Of a stretch of 37,826 nucleotides of DNA, positions 8,930 through 18,022 are shown one piece after another. The position numbers were made by a program, and so were the translations under genes. The stretch spans positions 44,816 to 82,641 of the forward strand of contig JALVQA010000012.1 of assembly GCA_027031495.1 (NCBI GenBank), given 5' to 3'. Every line of letters begins with the position of its first letter. Positions within the stretch are counted from its first letter, which is position 1. This DNA comes from Candidatus Moraniibacteriota bacterium. Its GTDB lineage: Bacteria > Patescibacteriota > Minisyncoccia > Moranbacterales > GCA-2747515. A model generated the notes under the pieces. That model was given only the letters and a program-made list of their open reading frames with translations. It had not been told where the DNA came from and did not search any database.

Positions 8930-9472
8930 CTATCCATCGCCCTTCCCAAGTGGCACAATCTCGTCCGATCGCACATCAGCAATTGCCAGTGTAACAATAG
9001 CGCTCGGCAATGTGTCACGTTGCACCAAAAGCGTTAGCGCGCATGTACGATGCATGCCCTCTACAAGAATAATGCGATCATGTTCATCACGCACTGCCGT
9101 CAGAAGCGTCGCCGGTGGAAAATCATCCATGATCGCCAAAACTTTTGCGTTTTTCTTTTGTGCTATCATCGGCGCAACCTCTCGTAATGGTCGCGTCAGT
9201 GCGCCATCGTAATAGTGTTTTATCCATCCTTTCGTCGGTGCGCCATACATATCCACAATCATCGCAAGATCTGTTAGTTGGTACAGCTGCCACTCGCGCG
9301 TTTCCGGTGTAAGTGATGCGATATAGTTGCTGCGCCACGCTTCCCACGAGTCAAAACCGCGCTCGCGCCAGTGCTCTTGCCAACACTTTTGCCACGCCTC
9401 AGCACGCCGCCACGCAGCAAAGACGCGTGCCCATGTGATTGGTCCGATATATTTTAATGTATTTTGCTTCAT
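8930..9472 (-). CDS. Small protein with ParB-like (V)EGMHR motif, paralog A
   Basis: Start taken at the internal ATG (MKQNTLKYIG...), because it lines up with the start of its paralog at 11816-12355; an ATG 10 codons upstream gives an extra hydrophobic tail with no counterpart. Shared features in order: W-rich helix (TWARVFAAWRRAEAWQ vs SWERIFNQWRYAEMWQ), GFDSWEAWR vs GFNSWDAWR, an LYQLTDLAMIVDMYGAPT block, and a C-terminal IILVEGMHRTCAL motif. The (D/E)G-x-HR-x-x-A signature is the phosphate-binding motif of ParB/sulfiredoxin-like folds, so nucleotide binding is plausible but unproven. It lies 69 bp after the antiporter gene stop. The pair flanks the antiporter on both sides. Confidence 0.72.
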   Translation of the reverse strand: MKQNTLKYIGPITWARVFAAWRRAEAWQKCWQEHWRERGFDSWEAWRSNYIASLTPETREWQLYQLTDLAMIVDMYGAPTKGWIKHYYDGALTRPLREVAPMIAQKKNAKVLAIMDDFPPATLLTAVRDEHDRIILVEGMHRTCALTLLVQRDTLPSAIVTLAIADVRSDEIVPLGKGDG

Positions 9473-9541
9473 ATCCAAACACAGTAAAAGTGTGTTACAC
9501 ATATGCAGTGTACCACATATGTCGTCACTTGGGCGTGGCTA

Positions 9542-11632
9542 TTACTGCTTGACAAGCTCTGCTCTAAATTCTTCACGTAAAAGTGTACGCAACTTTGGCG
9601 TAATCATTTCCGCATCAAACAAGTCGTCAAGCATTTCTTCTTGTGCGCGCAACACTTCACGATGCATCAATTCTTCATACTTTACTTTTAGTTTCGGATA
9701 CCGTGACAAAACGGCGTGCATTTTCTTTTCAGATTGTTTTTCAAATGTTTTATATGTATTTAATACATGTGATAATGCCGTATCATGACCGGCAAAATGT
9801 ACATCACATCGATCCATAAGCATCGTGATATGCTCCACAACTTCGCGTGCCAAGAGCATCAACGCACGATAGTACATGAAGCGGTCAACAGCTGTTTTAG
9901 TGCGCTTTTTAAGGAGGAAGACTCGTCGCAATAAATCAATACCACGCTCAATTACATCATTATTAAATATATGCTCAAAAGCAACGATACCAGCATTTAA
10001 ATCCTCAAGATGCGTACGCTGCACAGCCATTTTACCCAAAACTTTTTTATATGCACGTTCAGAGATTTCACCATATGTGTAAAGACTTTGCAGCGTGCGT
10101 TTCTCAATACCAATAGCATACATACGTAACACACGTTCTATGATATCAACATCACTCGCAACACGTTCTTGCAATCGCTCCTTTGCAGTATTGTAATGTT
10201 TTGTAAGACGTTTATGAATACGCTTATAGATTACATCGTCAACGCGCTCACGCTTATGCAACACCGCCAGCTGCATAAGTGCCGTTGCATAAACGTGGAC
10301 TTTCCCCTCCCAATATTCCACCTCTTCCAATGGATGTAACTTATCAATTTTAAGACGATGAATAAGAAGTGGAATTGTTGTTGCCTTAATGAAAAGCGTA
10401 AAATAAATACAGCCAATTGTTAAAGCGAGAATAAAATCACGCGGCGTCGTATCAAGTGTCCATCCGGCAATTGTCAGATCATGTGGAATTAAGAGTGCCA
10501 TTGTGATAGCAAGTGCACCACGTAAGGATCCCCATGCCATAAGATGCTGCCATGATGGTGGTATACGCGTTTTTTCTGTACGTTGTAGGTAATTAAACGG
10601 TACAAGCAGACCGTAAACACTTATCATGCGTGCTACAATAACAACAGTGATTATAATAACAAGCGGTACCACAAGCTCATGCACATCAATAGAAATGTTA
10701 GCAAAGATTAGACCCATCAATACAAAAACCAACGAATTTGCAACAAAAGCAAAATAATCCCAAAAACGTTGCATGTAGCGTTCAACGCGTGGCGCAAGTT
10801 TATAGCGCCCATAATTTCCAACAACCATCGCCGCAACAACTGTTGCAATAATAGATGAAATATGCAGACCAAGTGGATGAGCATGTGTAATAATCTCTGC
10901 CAATAAGAAAGTAAAGTGTGCAACAAGCATTGTCAGCGTGATGTGCACATGCTCAGAATCAGCATACTGCAATATTTTGGAAAAAATACCACCCATGATG
11001 AGGCCAAAGATAACGCCACTAACAACCATCATTGTAAACAAGCCAACGCCCTCCAACACCGTTGCCACATCAAAAACGCCGCTTTGTGTGATGGACAATA
11101 CAACTAAAAATAGTGCGACAGCCGTACCATCATTAAACAAACTTTCTCCCTCAAAAAGCAAAGCCAGTCGTCGTGGCGCTCCATACTCTTTGAAGAGCGC
11201 TAAAACCGCCACTGGATCTGTTGCAGAAATAATTGCACCAAAAAGCAACAGCGCTAAAAAAGGCATGTGTACACCAACAATTTCCATCGCCCACATACCA
11301 GCGAATGCCACAAAAAATGCACTTATTAATAGACCGCCAACAGCAAGTAAGCTGATAGCTTTGAGGTTTTCCGCAACTTTTGGAATGGACATGTTGTATG
11401 CCGCCTCAAAAATCAGTACCGGCAAAAATACGAAAAATAAGATATCTGGTGTTAGTTGAAATTGTGCTATAAATGCAAAAAATGGTATATGTGTCAATGG
11501 CACCAATAACAGACCAACAAAAACAAGAAGAACGGTATATGGTACACGGTAGCGCTGTGCCACCAAGAATACACCCATTGAAATCAATGTGAGTGTAAAA
11601 ATCGCAAGAAGCACTGCTATTGTGTGGTCCAT
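9542..11632 (-). CDS. Na+/H+ antiporter, CPA1/NhaP-type
   Basis: 696 residues. The first 420 or so contain about twelve hydrophobic segments with the CPA1 ion-binding signatures: ISATDPVAVLALFKEYGAP, then LFEGESLFNDGTAVALF (the ND pair essential in NhaP/NHE exchangers) and WGSLRGALAITMAL (conserved Arg region). The remaining C-terminal 270 residues are cytoplasmic, charged and predicted helical. It exchanges Na+ (or K+) for protons across the membrane for pH and ion homeostasis. A TTGTGC-17-TATAAT promoter lies about 108 bp upstream. The gene sits between two paralogous ParB-motif proteins. Direction and ion choice cannot be decided from sequence alone. Confidence 0.93.
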   Translation of the reverse strand: MDHTIAVLLAIFTLTLISMGVFLVAQRYRVPYTVLLVFVGLLLVPLTHIPFFAFIAQFQLTPDILFFVFLPVLIFEAAYNMSIPKVAENLKAISLLAVGGLLISAFFVAFAGMWAMEIVGVHMPFLALLLFGAIISATDPVAVLALFKEYGAPRRLALLFEGESLFNDGTAVALFLVVLSITQSGVFDVATVLEGVGLFTMMVVSGVIFGLIMGGIFSKILQYADSEHVHITLTMLVAHFTFLLAEIITHAHPLGLHISSIIATVVAAMVVGNYGRYKLAPRVERYMQRFWDYFAFVANSLVFVLMGLIFANISIDVHELVVPLVIIITVVIVARMISVYGLLVPFNYLQRTEKTRIPPSWQHLMAWGSLRGALAITMALLIPHDLTIAGWTLDTTPRDFILALTIGCIYFTLFIKATTIPLLIHRLKIDKLHPLEEVEYWEGKVHVYATALMQLAVLHKRERVDDVIYKRIHKRLTKHYNTAKERLQERVASDVDIIERVLRMYAIGIEKRTLQSLYTYGEISERAYKKVLGKMAVQRTHLEDLNAGIVAFEHIFNNDVIERGIDLLRRVFLLKKRTKTAVDRFMYYRALMLLAREVVEHITMLMDRCDVHFAGHDTALSHVLNTYKTFEKQSEKKMHAVLSRYPKLKVKYEELMHREVLRAQEEMLDDLFDAEMITPKLRTLLREEFRAELVKQ

Positions 11633-11740
11633 ATGATTAACTACAATTATTTAATAACACGCAAAAAATCACTCCATGACTGGAGATTTACATCTAATCT
11701 ATTAATTACATAATATGATTATATCTTTGTAACGCGCCTC

Positions 11741-11769
11741 ATTATACATAAAAATAAATAAGTGCACAA
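11741..11769 (-). promoter_or_regulatory. Sigma70-like promoter upstream of the antiporter
   Basis: On the minus strand: TTGTGC (11769-11764), a 17-bp spacer, then a perfect TATAAT (11746-11741). The antiporter start is about 108 bp downstream; a second AT-rich TATAAT-like hexamer lies at about 11714-11721. Confidence 0.55.
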
Positions 11770-11815
11770 GCGCTTCAATAAATATTACGTATGTCATTTG
11801 TTGCCCACATATTAC

Positions 11816-12355
11816 CTACTTTAGTATTGGAAGAACATCATCATGTGGAGCAAGTGCGATACACACACTTGTTGTCGGGACCGATTTGTCAAGAATGCAC
11901 TGTGTTAAAGCACATGAGCGATGCATGCCATCAACAAGCACAATGCGTTTTTCATTAATAACACCTGTTATCATTATTGTTGTAGGAAAACTTTTCCGTA
12001 GCATAGCAATCTTTTGATCATTTTTCACAAAAGGTGTTTGCACAACAGTGTGCAACGGAAGTGTCGTCTCGCCCCCATAACACTCTCGTACCCATATACG
12101 CGTTGGCACACCGTAAAAATCTTTTATGACAGAAATGTCATCAATATGATAAAGTGTCCACTTTTTCTCTTTTGGTGCAAGTGGTGCAATGTAGTCGTTG
12201 CGCCACGCATCCCACGAGTTAAAACCCTCTTCTTTCCATAACGCACGCCATCCTTCTTGCCACATCTCAGCATAGCGCCACTGATTAAAGATACGTTCCC
12301 ATGATAGTGACCCAATCTCTCTGAGTGCACTATTGTATGATGTTGATAATGTCAT
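11816..12355 (-). CDS. Small protein with ParB-like VDGMHR motif, paralog B
   Basis: 179 residues, paralog of the gene at 8930-9472, with the same order of blocks: GSLSWERIFNQWRYAEMW, GFNSWDAWRNDYIAPL, DISVIKDFYGVPTRIWV and RIVLVDGMHRSCALTQ. Sequence identity is moderate over the whole length, so the duplication is not recent. The VDGMHR motif matches the ParB/sulfiredoxin (D/E)GxHR signature. No membrane segment is seen. It ends about 45 bp before the antiporter promoter and begins 38 bp after the YdcF-like gene stop. Function unknown; a regulatory or accessory role with the antiporter is suggested only by position. Confidence 0.72.
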   Translation of the reverse strand: MTLSTSYNSALREIGSLSWERIFNQWRYAEMWQEGWRALWKEEGFNSWDAWRNDYIAPLAPKEKKWTLYHIDDISVIKDFYGVPTRIWVRECYGGETTLPLHTVVQTPFVKNDQKIAMLRKSFPTTIMITGVINEKRIVLVDGMHRSCALTQCILDKSVPTTSVCIALAPHDDVLPILK

Positions 12356-12393
12356 ATAGTCATTGTTCTTACTAAGAATTTACAGCACGCACA

Positions 12394-13086
12394 TCAGCGA
12401 CCATGTTTACGTGTAAATGATCGCACTTTGTCTACAAGCTTCTGTTTCGGATCAAGACGAAGATAGAGTGTCATAACGGAATCAATGAATTTTTTCTTTT
12501 TATATTCCGGTGACATTTCATATTCCTTGAGCAGTTTTTCATGATGTGATGAACGTCCTTTTACACAGTCCTCCGCTGCGACAACACCGGCAGATACACC
12601 GTAGTAACTCAATAATTGTTTAATGCGACTGCCATGATAATCATTACTTACAATCAATGCTTTTGTGTGCTCATTTTTATTCATGTGCTCTAAAATTTCT
12701 TCTATATTACCGGCTGTGTTGTTTGACTGTCCTAAAACAATAATAGATTCATCATCACCACCGTGACGCACAATATAATCTTTCATACGATGTGAACCTG
12801 ATTCTTCCGGCTTATCAGCACCACCACCAACTAAATAAACTGACGGCATCGCCTTTGTTTTTATTGTGTCGTCATTCTCGTTGCCACCGTTACTATGCTC
12901 TTTGCAATACTTAAGAATCTCCACCGCTGCCAGCGCGCGCACACGTGCATCAAATGATAATTTTTCATCGTGTGGACTACCATTAAAGAGGATGTACACA
13001 GCATCAACTTCTTTTGGTAGTTCCCATTGTTCGTTACGCCTATATCCCTGCTCCGCACGTGATGGTGTTGTATATATTTCTCGCAT
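12394..13086 (-). CDS. YdcF-like protein (DUF218 domain)
   Basis: 230 residues. The DUF218 core is visible: AVYILFNGSPHDEK near the N-terminus (residue about 30), VYLVGGGADKPEESGSHRMKDYIVRHG, then IIVLGQSNNTAGNIEEI and ALIVSNDYHGSRIKQLLSYYG. The acidic/amide residues of the NTAGNIE segment and the SNDYHGSR segment are the conserved family positions. Members are linked to cell-envelope or vitamin B12-related processes; the biochemical activity of YdcF is not settled. This copy has no membrane segment, so it is probably cytoplasmic. The C-terminus is basic (KKKKFIDSVM ... RKHGR). Confidence 0.85.
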   Translation of the reverse strand: MREIYTTPSRAEQGYRRNEQWELPKEVDAVYILFNGSPHDEKLSFDARVRALAAVEILKYCKEHSNGGNENDDTIKTKAMPSVYLVGGGADKPEESGSHRMKDYIVRHGGDDESIIVLGQSNNTAGNIEEILEHMNKNEHTKALIVSNDYHGSRIKQLLSYYGVSAGVVAAEDCVKGRSSHHEKLLKEYEMSPEYKKKKFIDSVMTLYLRLDPKQKLVDKVRSFTRKHGR

Positions 13087-13305
13087 ATATATCTCTTTTG
13101 ATTTCGTTTACTATAGACATCGTACTATACTGCACCAATACGTTTTACGAAACACGCATTATTTACTATACTCTGTTTTTTTGGCATTTACTCACGAGTA
13201 TTTTCCCGTATTTTTTGCTGGGATAGTGAAAATCACTGCAAGAATTAATTTCCCTGTCAAAAACTTTTATGAAAATTTGGAATATAACATCGCCGCATTG
13301 CATAG

Positions 13306-14361
13306 TTAGCGAAATTGTGCGCCAACGCGTACGTCGCCAGAATGAAAGTGACGAATATCATCAATTTTATACTTCATCATTGCCAAGCGCTCCAGCCCAA
13401 AGCCCCACGCAAAGCCCTGATAACGATTGCGTTTGTAACCAGCCGCAACAAAGACGTTCTGATGTACCATGCCAGCACCACCAATTTCTAGCCAGCCGTT
13501 ACCCTTACACGCACTGCATCCTTTTGCATTTTCCGGGCCGCCACATTTTGTACAGTTAATATCAAACTCAAATCCCGGCTCCACAAACGGAAAATAACTT
13601 GGTCGCAACCGTACTTTGATATCCTTTTTGAAAAATGCACTAAAGAATGATTGCGCGATATCGAGAAAGTTCGCCACACTCACATCATCGCCTACCACCA
13701 GCGCTTCAAACTGATGAAACGTGTGCTCATGTGTGGAGTCCGTTGCCTCCTGGCGAAATACGCGCCCGGGAATAATAATGCGAAACGGTGGCGTATGCTG
13801 TTGCATGTAGCGTACTTGCACACTCGTGGTGTGTGTACGCAAAACTTGCCGTGCGTTATTATTCGCTGTTTGTATCCAGAACGTATCTTGCATATCACGC
13901 GCCGGATGTTCCTTTGGCACATTAACCGCATCAAAGTTGTAAAACTCCGTCTCCACTTCCGGTCCATCAACAATAGCAAAGCCCATCGTTGTAAAAATAT
14001 TTTCTATATCGCGTTGTACTAACGTGAGAGGATGCAGGTGGCCACGTCGCACTTTTGTGCCGGGCGCTGTTACATCAATCCATTCCGCCTGCGCATCACG
14101 TGCTGTCTCCAACTCTTCACGTTTGCGTGTAAGTGCCTGTACAATCGCCTGTTTTGCTTTCTGCACAATGGGACCAACTACACGCTTTTGTGCATCATCC
14201 AGATCCTTTATACCCTTTGTAAGAGCAACAAGACGACTCTTCTTTCCCATATATGTCACGCGAATACGCTCAAGAGCATCCTCGTCCTGTGCTGCATCAA
14301 TTGCTGCCAGCGCCTCTGCTTGCATTTTTTGAATAGCCTCTTCCATATAGTTATTTATCAA
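13306..14361 (-). CDS. pheS: Phenylalanine-tRNA ligase alpha subunit
   Basis: 351 residues, full length. N-terminal coiled-coil arm at about 1-95; class II catalytic core with motif 2 (FRQEATDSTHEHTFHQFE) and motif 3 (GFAWGFGLERLAMMKY). A four-cysteine insertion (CTKCGG ... GCSACKG) looks like a zinc knuckle and is found in many bacterial PheS proteins. It forms the synthetase with PheT (4045-6435). The start is 5 bp after the stop of a rhodanese lipoprotein gene, so the two share a transcript. The separation of pheS from pheT by about 7 kb of unrelated genes is unusual. The upstream bases lack a Shine-Dalgarno sequence. Confidence 0.97.
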   Translation of the reverse strand: MINNYMEEAIQKMQAEALAAIDAAQDEDALERIRVTYMGKKSRLVALTKGIKDLDDAQKRVVGPIVQKAKQAIVQALTRKREELETARDAQAEWIDVTAPGTKVRRGHLHPLTLVQRDIENIFTTMGFAIVDGPEVETEFYNFDAVNVPKEHPARDMQDTFWIQTANNNARQVLRTHTTSVQVRYMQQHTPPFRIIIPGRVFRQEATDSTHEHTFHQFEALVVGDDVSVANFLDIAQSFFSAFFKKDIKVRLRPSYFPFVEPGFEFDINCTKCGGPENAKGCSACKGNGWLEIGGAGMVHQNVFVAAGYKRNRYQGFAWGFGLERLAMMKYKIDDIRHFHSGDVRVGAQFR

Positions 14362-14366
14362 AACCG

Positions 14367-14813
14367 TTAATTATCACTTGTTACCGCATATCCCGCCGCT
14401 TGCCACGCATTGATACCACCGATAAGTTCTTCAACGTGGTTAAAGCCATGCTTCTTCATGAAGGCTACAGCTTTGGCACTGCGATTGCCACTGCGACAAT
14501 ACACAAGATATTTTTTATCTTTCGGCAATGCGACCATCCGTCTGGCAAAGTCGTCGCCATTGATATCAATGTTTAACGCATTATCTGTGATACGTGCTTG
14601 CGCATACTCTTGTGGCGTTCGAACATCGATAACCGTATATTCACCGGACGCACTTTTTTGGGCGAAATCTTCCGGCGAGATACGCACAAATACCTTTTCT
14701 TCAACACTCTTGGCTGCAGACAATGCTGATTGCTCCTTCTGTTGTACTTGCGAAGTGCAACCACCGAGAAAAAGAATGCTTACAGCAATGGCATAGACCG
14801 CAATTTTTCTCAT
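14367..14813 (-). CDS. Rhodanese-domain lipoprotein
   Basis: 148 residues. The N-terminus is a lipoprotein signal peptide with lipobox LGGC at residues 16-19 (Cys19 lipidated). A linker is followed by a single rhodanese domain: YTVIDVRTPQEYAQARI, the active-site loop YCRSGNRSAKA (Cys nucleophile) and ELIGGINAWQAAGY. It would sit on the outer face of the membrane and carry or transfer sulfane sulfur there. It lies directly upstream of pheS (5 bp gap). A second, inner-face rhodanese (163-693) belongs to the pheT cluster. An extended -10 element lies about 35 bp upstream. Confidence 0.92.
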   Translation of the reverse strand: MRKIAVYAIAVSILFLGGCTSQVQQKEQSALSAAKSVEEKVFVRISPEDFAQKSASGEYTVIDVRTPQEYAQARITDNALNIDINGDDFARRMVALPKDKKYLVYCRSGNRSAKAVAFMKKHGFNHVEELIGGINAWQAAGYAVTSDN

Positions 14814-14845
14814 AAAAGATAATATTACTTAGAAAAATACATTCT

Positions 14846-14855
14846 CATTGTACCA
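14846..14855 (-). promoter_or_regulatory. Extended -10 promoter element for rhodanese-pheS
   Basis: TGGTACAATG on the minus strand, identical to the element upstream of pheT (6494-6503). It sits just after the terminator hairpin of the preceding gene, in the right place to start transcription of the rhodanese-pheS pair. Confidence 0.45.
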
Positions 14856-14859
14856 CAAG

Positions 14860-14889
14860 AAAAGACTATCTTATAAAAGATAGTCTTTT
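14860..14889 (-). terminator. Intrinsic terminator after the penicillin-binding protein gene
   Basis: Perfect 13-bp inverted repeat AAAAGACTATCTT (14860-14872) / AAGATAGTCTTTT (14877-14889) with a 4-nt loop. It lies 15 bp after the stop of the minus-strand gene at 14904-17861 and separates it from the pheS unit. Confidence 0.8.
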
Positions 14890-14903
14890 TATAAATCTAT
14901 TTA

Positions 14904-17861
14904 TTATTTCTTCCGCACGCTTCTATGTAGTGACGCTTCCCATCGTTTATACATTGGATCGTTGTAATTTGGTGGCGCATCTGACAGTGGCGCATCTTTG
15001 TTGACATAATGAAGGATGCTGTGATATACAAGTCGTTCTTTTTTCTTCTTCTTTTTCTTCTTTTTGCTTTTTGTTATAGTTTCAACAACGTGACGACCTG
15101 TGATCATTGGCTTTTTTGACTCAACACGTTCATAGTCAATAAATCGTACATCGTTTCGTTGCGCGAGAACGCGCGCCATAAAATCGTGCCATAGAGGCGC
15201 TGCAACGTATGCACCAGCAGCCCCTGGATGCATTGCGCTATTGTCATTATTACCAGCCCACACACCGACTGCGATTTCCGGCGTATAGCCGACCGTCCAC
15301 GCGTCATGATAATTTTGTGTCGTGCCCGTCTTTGCAGCCACAGTCTTTCCCGGCACAACAAGCATATTGTTGCGCCCAAACGCCGGAGTACGCGCATTAT
15401 TATCAGAAAGAATGCTGTTTATCTTACGTGCAACTTGCGCATCGATAACACGACTCTTGTTAATCTCATTTTCAGCATCATATACAACAGCGCCGGCACC
15501 GTCAATAATTTTTGTAATTGCATGCACAGGCACACGCACGCCATCATTAGCAAAAACACCAAATGCCGCCGTTATATCCAACAAACGCACTTCAGCGCCA
15601 CCGAGCACAAGTGCAAGACCAAAACGTGAACGATCTTTGAGCGTTGTAATGCCCATACGCTCTGCTGTATCAATTGTTTTATCAATATCTGCAAGATAAA
15701 GAACCTTCACAGCAGGGATGTTAAGCGACTGCGCGAGCGCGCTACGTAATGAAACAAGACCGTGGAAGCGACCTGTGTAGTTGCCGGGTACATAGTGTCG
15801 CCCGCTACCATCCGGGCCGAAATCCGTCCTCACATCCCACACAAGCGTTTCCGGCTGATACCCTTTTTGAAATGCTGTCGCATATGCGAACGGCTTAAAT
15901 GCTGACCCTGGCTGGCGCAGGCGCGTTGCAACATTAACCTGCCCATCAATGTCAGTAGCATAGTAATCTTTAGAACCAACCATTGCAAGAATTTCGCCAC
16001 TACGCGAATCAACAGCTGTCAGCGCGGCATTTTCAGCGTTGTAACGCACACTGTTGCGCGCTACACCTTTTGCAATAACATCCTCAGCAATTGTCTGCAT
16101 TGGAATATCAATTGATGTATACACTTTAAGACCGCCACGCTTTACAAAGTCATGATCATACTTTTTTTCCAGCTCTTCGATTACATGAAAAACAAAGTGT
16201 GGTGCAACGATTTTTTGATGAAACGGCTGTATTTTTGCAAGTGTATCGGTTTCAAGTGCACGGTCAATAACATCACCCGATACAAAACCAAGCTCGCGTA
16301 TTCGCTCAAGAATCATTTTTTGACGTGCGATGAGGCGATTTGTGTGTGTGCCGTACGGTGAGAACGTTGCTGTCGCTTTAGGCAATGCTGCAAGGAGTGC
16401 CGCTTCGTCGAGCGTCAAATCCTTGGCTGGCTTGCCAAAATAAATTTCAGACGCAGCCTCAATACCATATGCATTTGACCCATATGGCACAATATTAAGA
16501 TAAGCATCAAGAATCTCATCCTTTGTATATGTTTGCTCTATTTTAATCGCCATTACCGCCTCGCGCACTTTGCGTTTGAGCGTCTTGTCACGCGTAAAGA
16601 ATACGTTACGTGCAAGTTGTTGTGTGATTGTTGAGCCACCTTGTGCAAGTGTGCCGCGCAAAAGATTTTCCTTTATAGCGCGTGCTATGGAAAACGGGTC
16701 AATGCCGAAGTGATTATAGAAAGCATCATCCTCCGCCGCAATAGTGGCAAAGCGCATGTAATCGGGAATATCATCGTGTGCAATTTTTTTACGGTTTTCC
16801 TCTCCATGAATCTCATACAAAACAGTATTACCCGTACGATCATAAATAATTGTCGTTTCCGCAATCTTGTGCGGGTCAAGCATCGTTGATGCGTCTGGCG
16901 TCACATGCCAAAGATATACAAAGATGATGCCAAGCGCAACAACGCAAAGAATGATGAGATCAATGATGCTAAAAAATATGCTGCGTACAATCGTCCACAG
17001 TGTAGCAAAAAATGCACTTACTTTTGATGCATTGTGTACGTGTGCGCCTTTGTATGTAATCGTACCGTCTGGCGTATGCCTTTTAATGAACTGTGACTGC
17101 TGTTTTAGTATCTTATCTTTTGTCTTCTTGCCACTTTTTTCGCGCTTAATATTTTTTCTGGTAATAACGCGCGTTAATATATTTTGCACCCTTGGAATAT
17201 GCAAGTTACCCTCTCTCCAATACGCATAACTATCGCGCACATACTTTTTTGTTTTTTTTGCACTCTGTTTACATGCTGCATATATGTACATGTAAAAGCG
17301 TTTCAACATCTTGCCGCCAGATATACCTTTGTTGCATACATACTTGCCACACTTTTTTATAAACTTCACAATAATTGCGCGCGCTATTGCGGCATATCGC
17401 ATAAAAAATGACACATATACAGCATGCCATATACCCCGCAAGCCTGTTAACATACGCACACCGTATGTGCGCATTTCCCTGCACACACGCACACTCGCAT
17501 CACGTACATGCTGTATCATATCCCGCATATACATGACACACTTGTTGCAGAATTTTCTTACCTTTTTTTGGCATAATCTTACATGTGCCTCTAGAGCGCG
17601 CCACACTTCATTAACATATACAAAACCGTGCGACACATTATTTTTGCGTCGTTCTCTGTATTTTTCCCATTGCACAAAACGCGCACGTACCTTGCGCCGT
17701 ATAATGTAATATAAGCCGCGATTTTTCTTAACACGTACTTTTCGTCCGTTTTTGTCAATAAAATACACTATACGCGAAGAAGATGACTCTCTTGTATCTA
17801 CATGACGCTTTGGCGCATTTGCATGATGCTTTTTATGGTATTTACGTCTCTTTTTGGACAT
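14904..17861 (-). CDS. Class A penicillin-binding protein (transglycosylase/transpeptidase) with long basic N-terminal extension
   Basis: 985 residues. After about 280 unusual residues there is one membrane segment (about 287-312), then a GT51 transglycosylase domain (AAEDDAFYNHFGIDP with the catalytic Glu, then QGGSTITQQLARNVF) and a transpeptidase domain with the active-site serine in PGSAFKPFAYA (SxxK), SLN in SLNIPAVKV, and KTGTTQNYHDAWTVG. It polymerises and cross-links peptidoglycan outside the membrane. The cytoplasmic extension is rich in Lys, Arg, Tyr, Met and Cys, starting SKKRRKYHKKHH, and is not part of usual PBP1A proteins (700-850 aa). The C-terminal tail holds a run of nine lysines. 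It is a monocistronic gene with a terminator on each side. A weak AGAGG precedes the ATG. Confidence 0.93.
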   Translation of the reverse strand: MSKKRRKYHKKHHANAPKRHVDTRESSSSRIVYFIDKNGRKVRVKKNRGLYYIIRRKVRARFVQWEKYRERRKNNVSHGFVYVNEVWRALEAHVRLCQKKVRKFCNKCVMYMRDMIQHVRDASVRVCREMRTYGVRMLTGLRGIWHAVYVSFFMRYAAIARAIIVKFIKKCGKYVCNKGISGGKMLKRFYMYIYAACKQSAKKTKKYVRDSYAYWREGNLHIPRVQNILTRVITRKNIKREKSGKKTKDKILKQQSQFIKRHTPDGTITYKGAHVHNASKVSAFFATLWTIVRSIFFSIIDLIILCVVALGIIFVYLWHVTPDASTMLDPHKIAETTIIYDRTGNTVLYEIHGEENRKKIAHDDIPDYMRFATIAAEDDAFYNHFGIDPFSIARAIKENLLRGTLAQGGSTITQQLARNVFFTRDKTLKRKVREAVMAIKIEQTYTKDEILDAYLNIVPYGSNAYGIEAASEIYFGKPAKDLTLDEAALLAALPKATATFSPYGTHTNRLIARQKMILERIRELGFVSGDVIDRALETDTLAKIQPFHQKIVAPHFVFHVIEELEKKYDHDFVKRGGLKVYTSIDIPMQTIAEDVIAKGVARNSVRYNAENAALTAVDSRSGEILAMVGSKDYYATDIDGQVNVATRLRQPGSAFKPFAYATAFQKGYQPETLVWDVRTDFGPDGSGRHYVPGNYTGRFHGLVSLRSALAQSLNIPAVKVLYLADIDKTIDTAERMGITTLKDRSRFGLALVLGGAEVRLLDITAAFGVFANDGVRVPVHAITKIIDGAGAVVYDAENEINKSRVIDAQVARKINSILSDNNARTPAFGRNNMLVVPGKTVAAKTGTTQNYHDAWTVGYTPEIAVGVWAGNNDNSAMHPGAAGAYVAAPLWHDFMARVLAQRNDVRFIDYERVESKKPMITGRHVVETITKSKKKKKKKKKERLVYHSILHYVNKDAPLSDAPPNYNDPMYKRWEASLHRSVRKK

Positions 17862-17981
17862 GCAACCTCTTGCTTATGTTTATACGTGCCTCTCTCTGCA
17901 CAAGAAGACCTTATATTTTAGCATTTTTTTTGATATTGTCAACATAATAAAAAACCTTCTTCCATCTCTGGTAATGGTAAT

Positions 17982-18015
17982 ACAAAAGACAAACACTACT
18001 TACCGTAGCGTTTGT
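17982..18015 (-). terminator. Probable terminator after typA
   Basis: Imperfect 10-11-bp stem CAAACACTAC (17990-17999) / GTAGCGTTTG (18005-18014), 5-nt loop, followed on the minus strand by TCTTTTGT. It begins just after the typA stop codon. Confidence 0.55.
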
Positions 18016-18022
18016 TTTGTAA

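Noticed and set aside
9473-9502. Upstream ATG for paralog A
   Set aside because: The extra residues have no counterpart in paralog B and overlap the TGGTACACTG promoter-like element.
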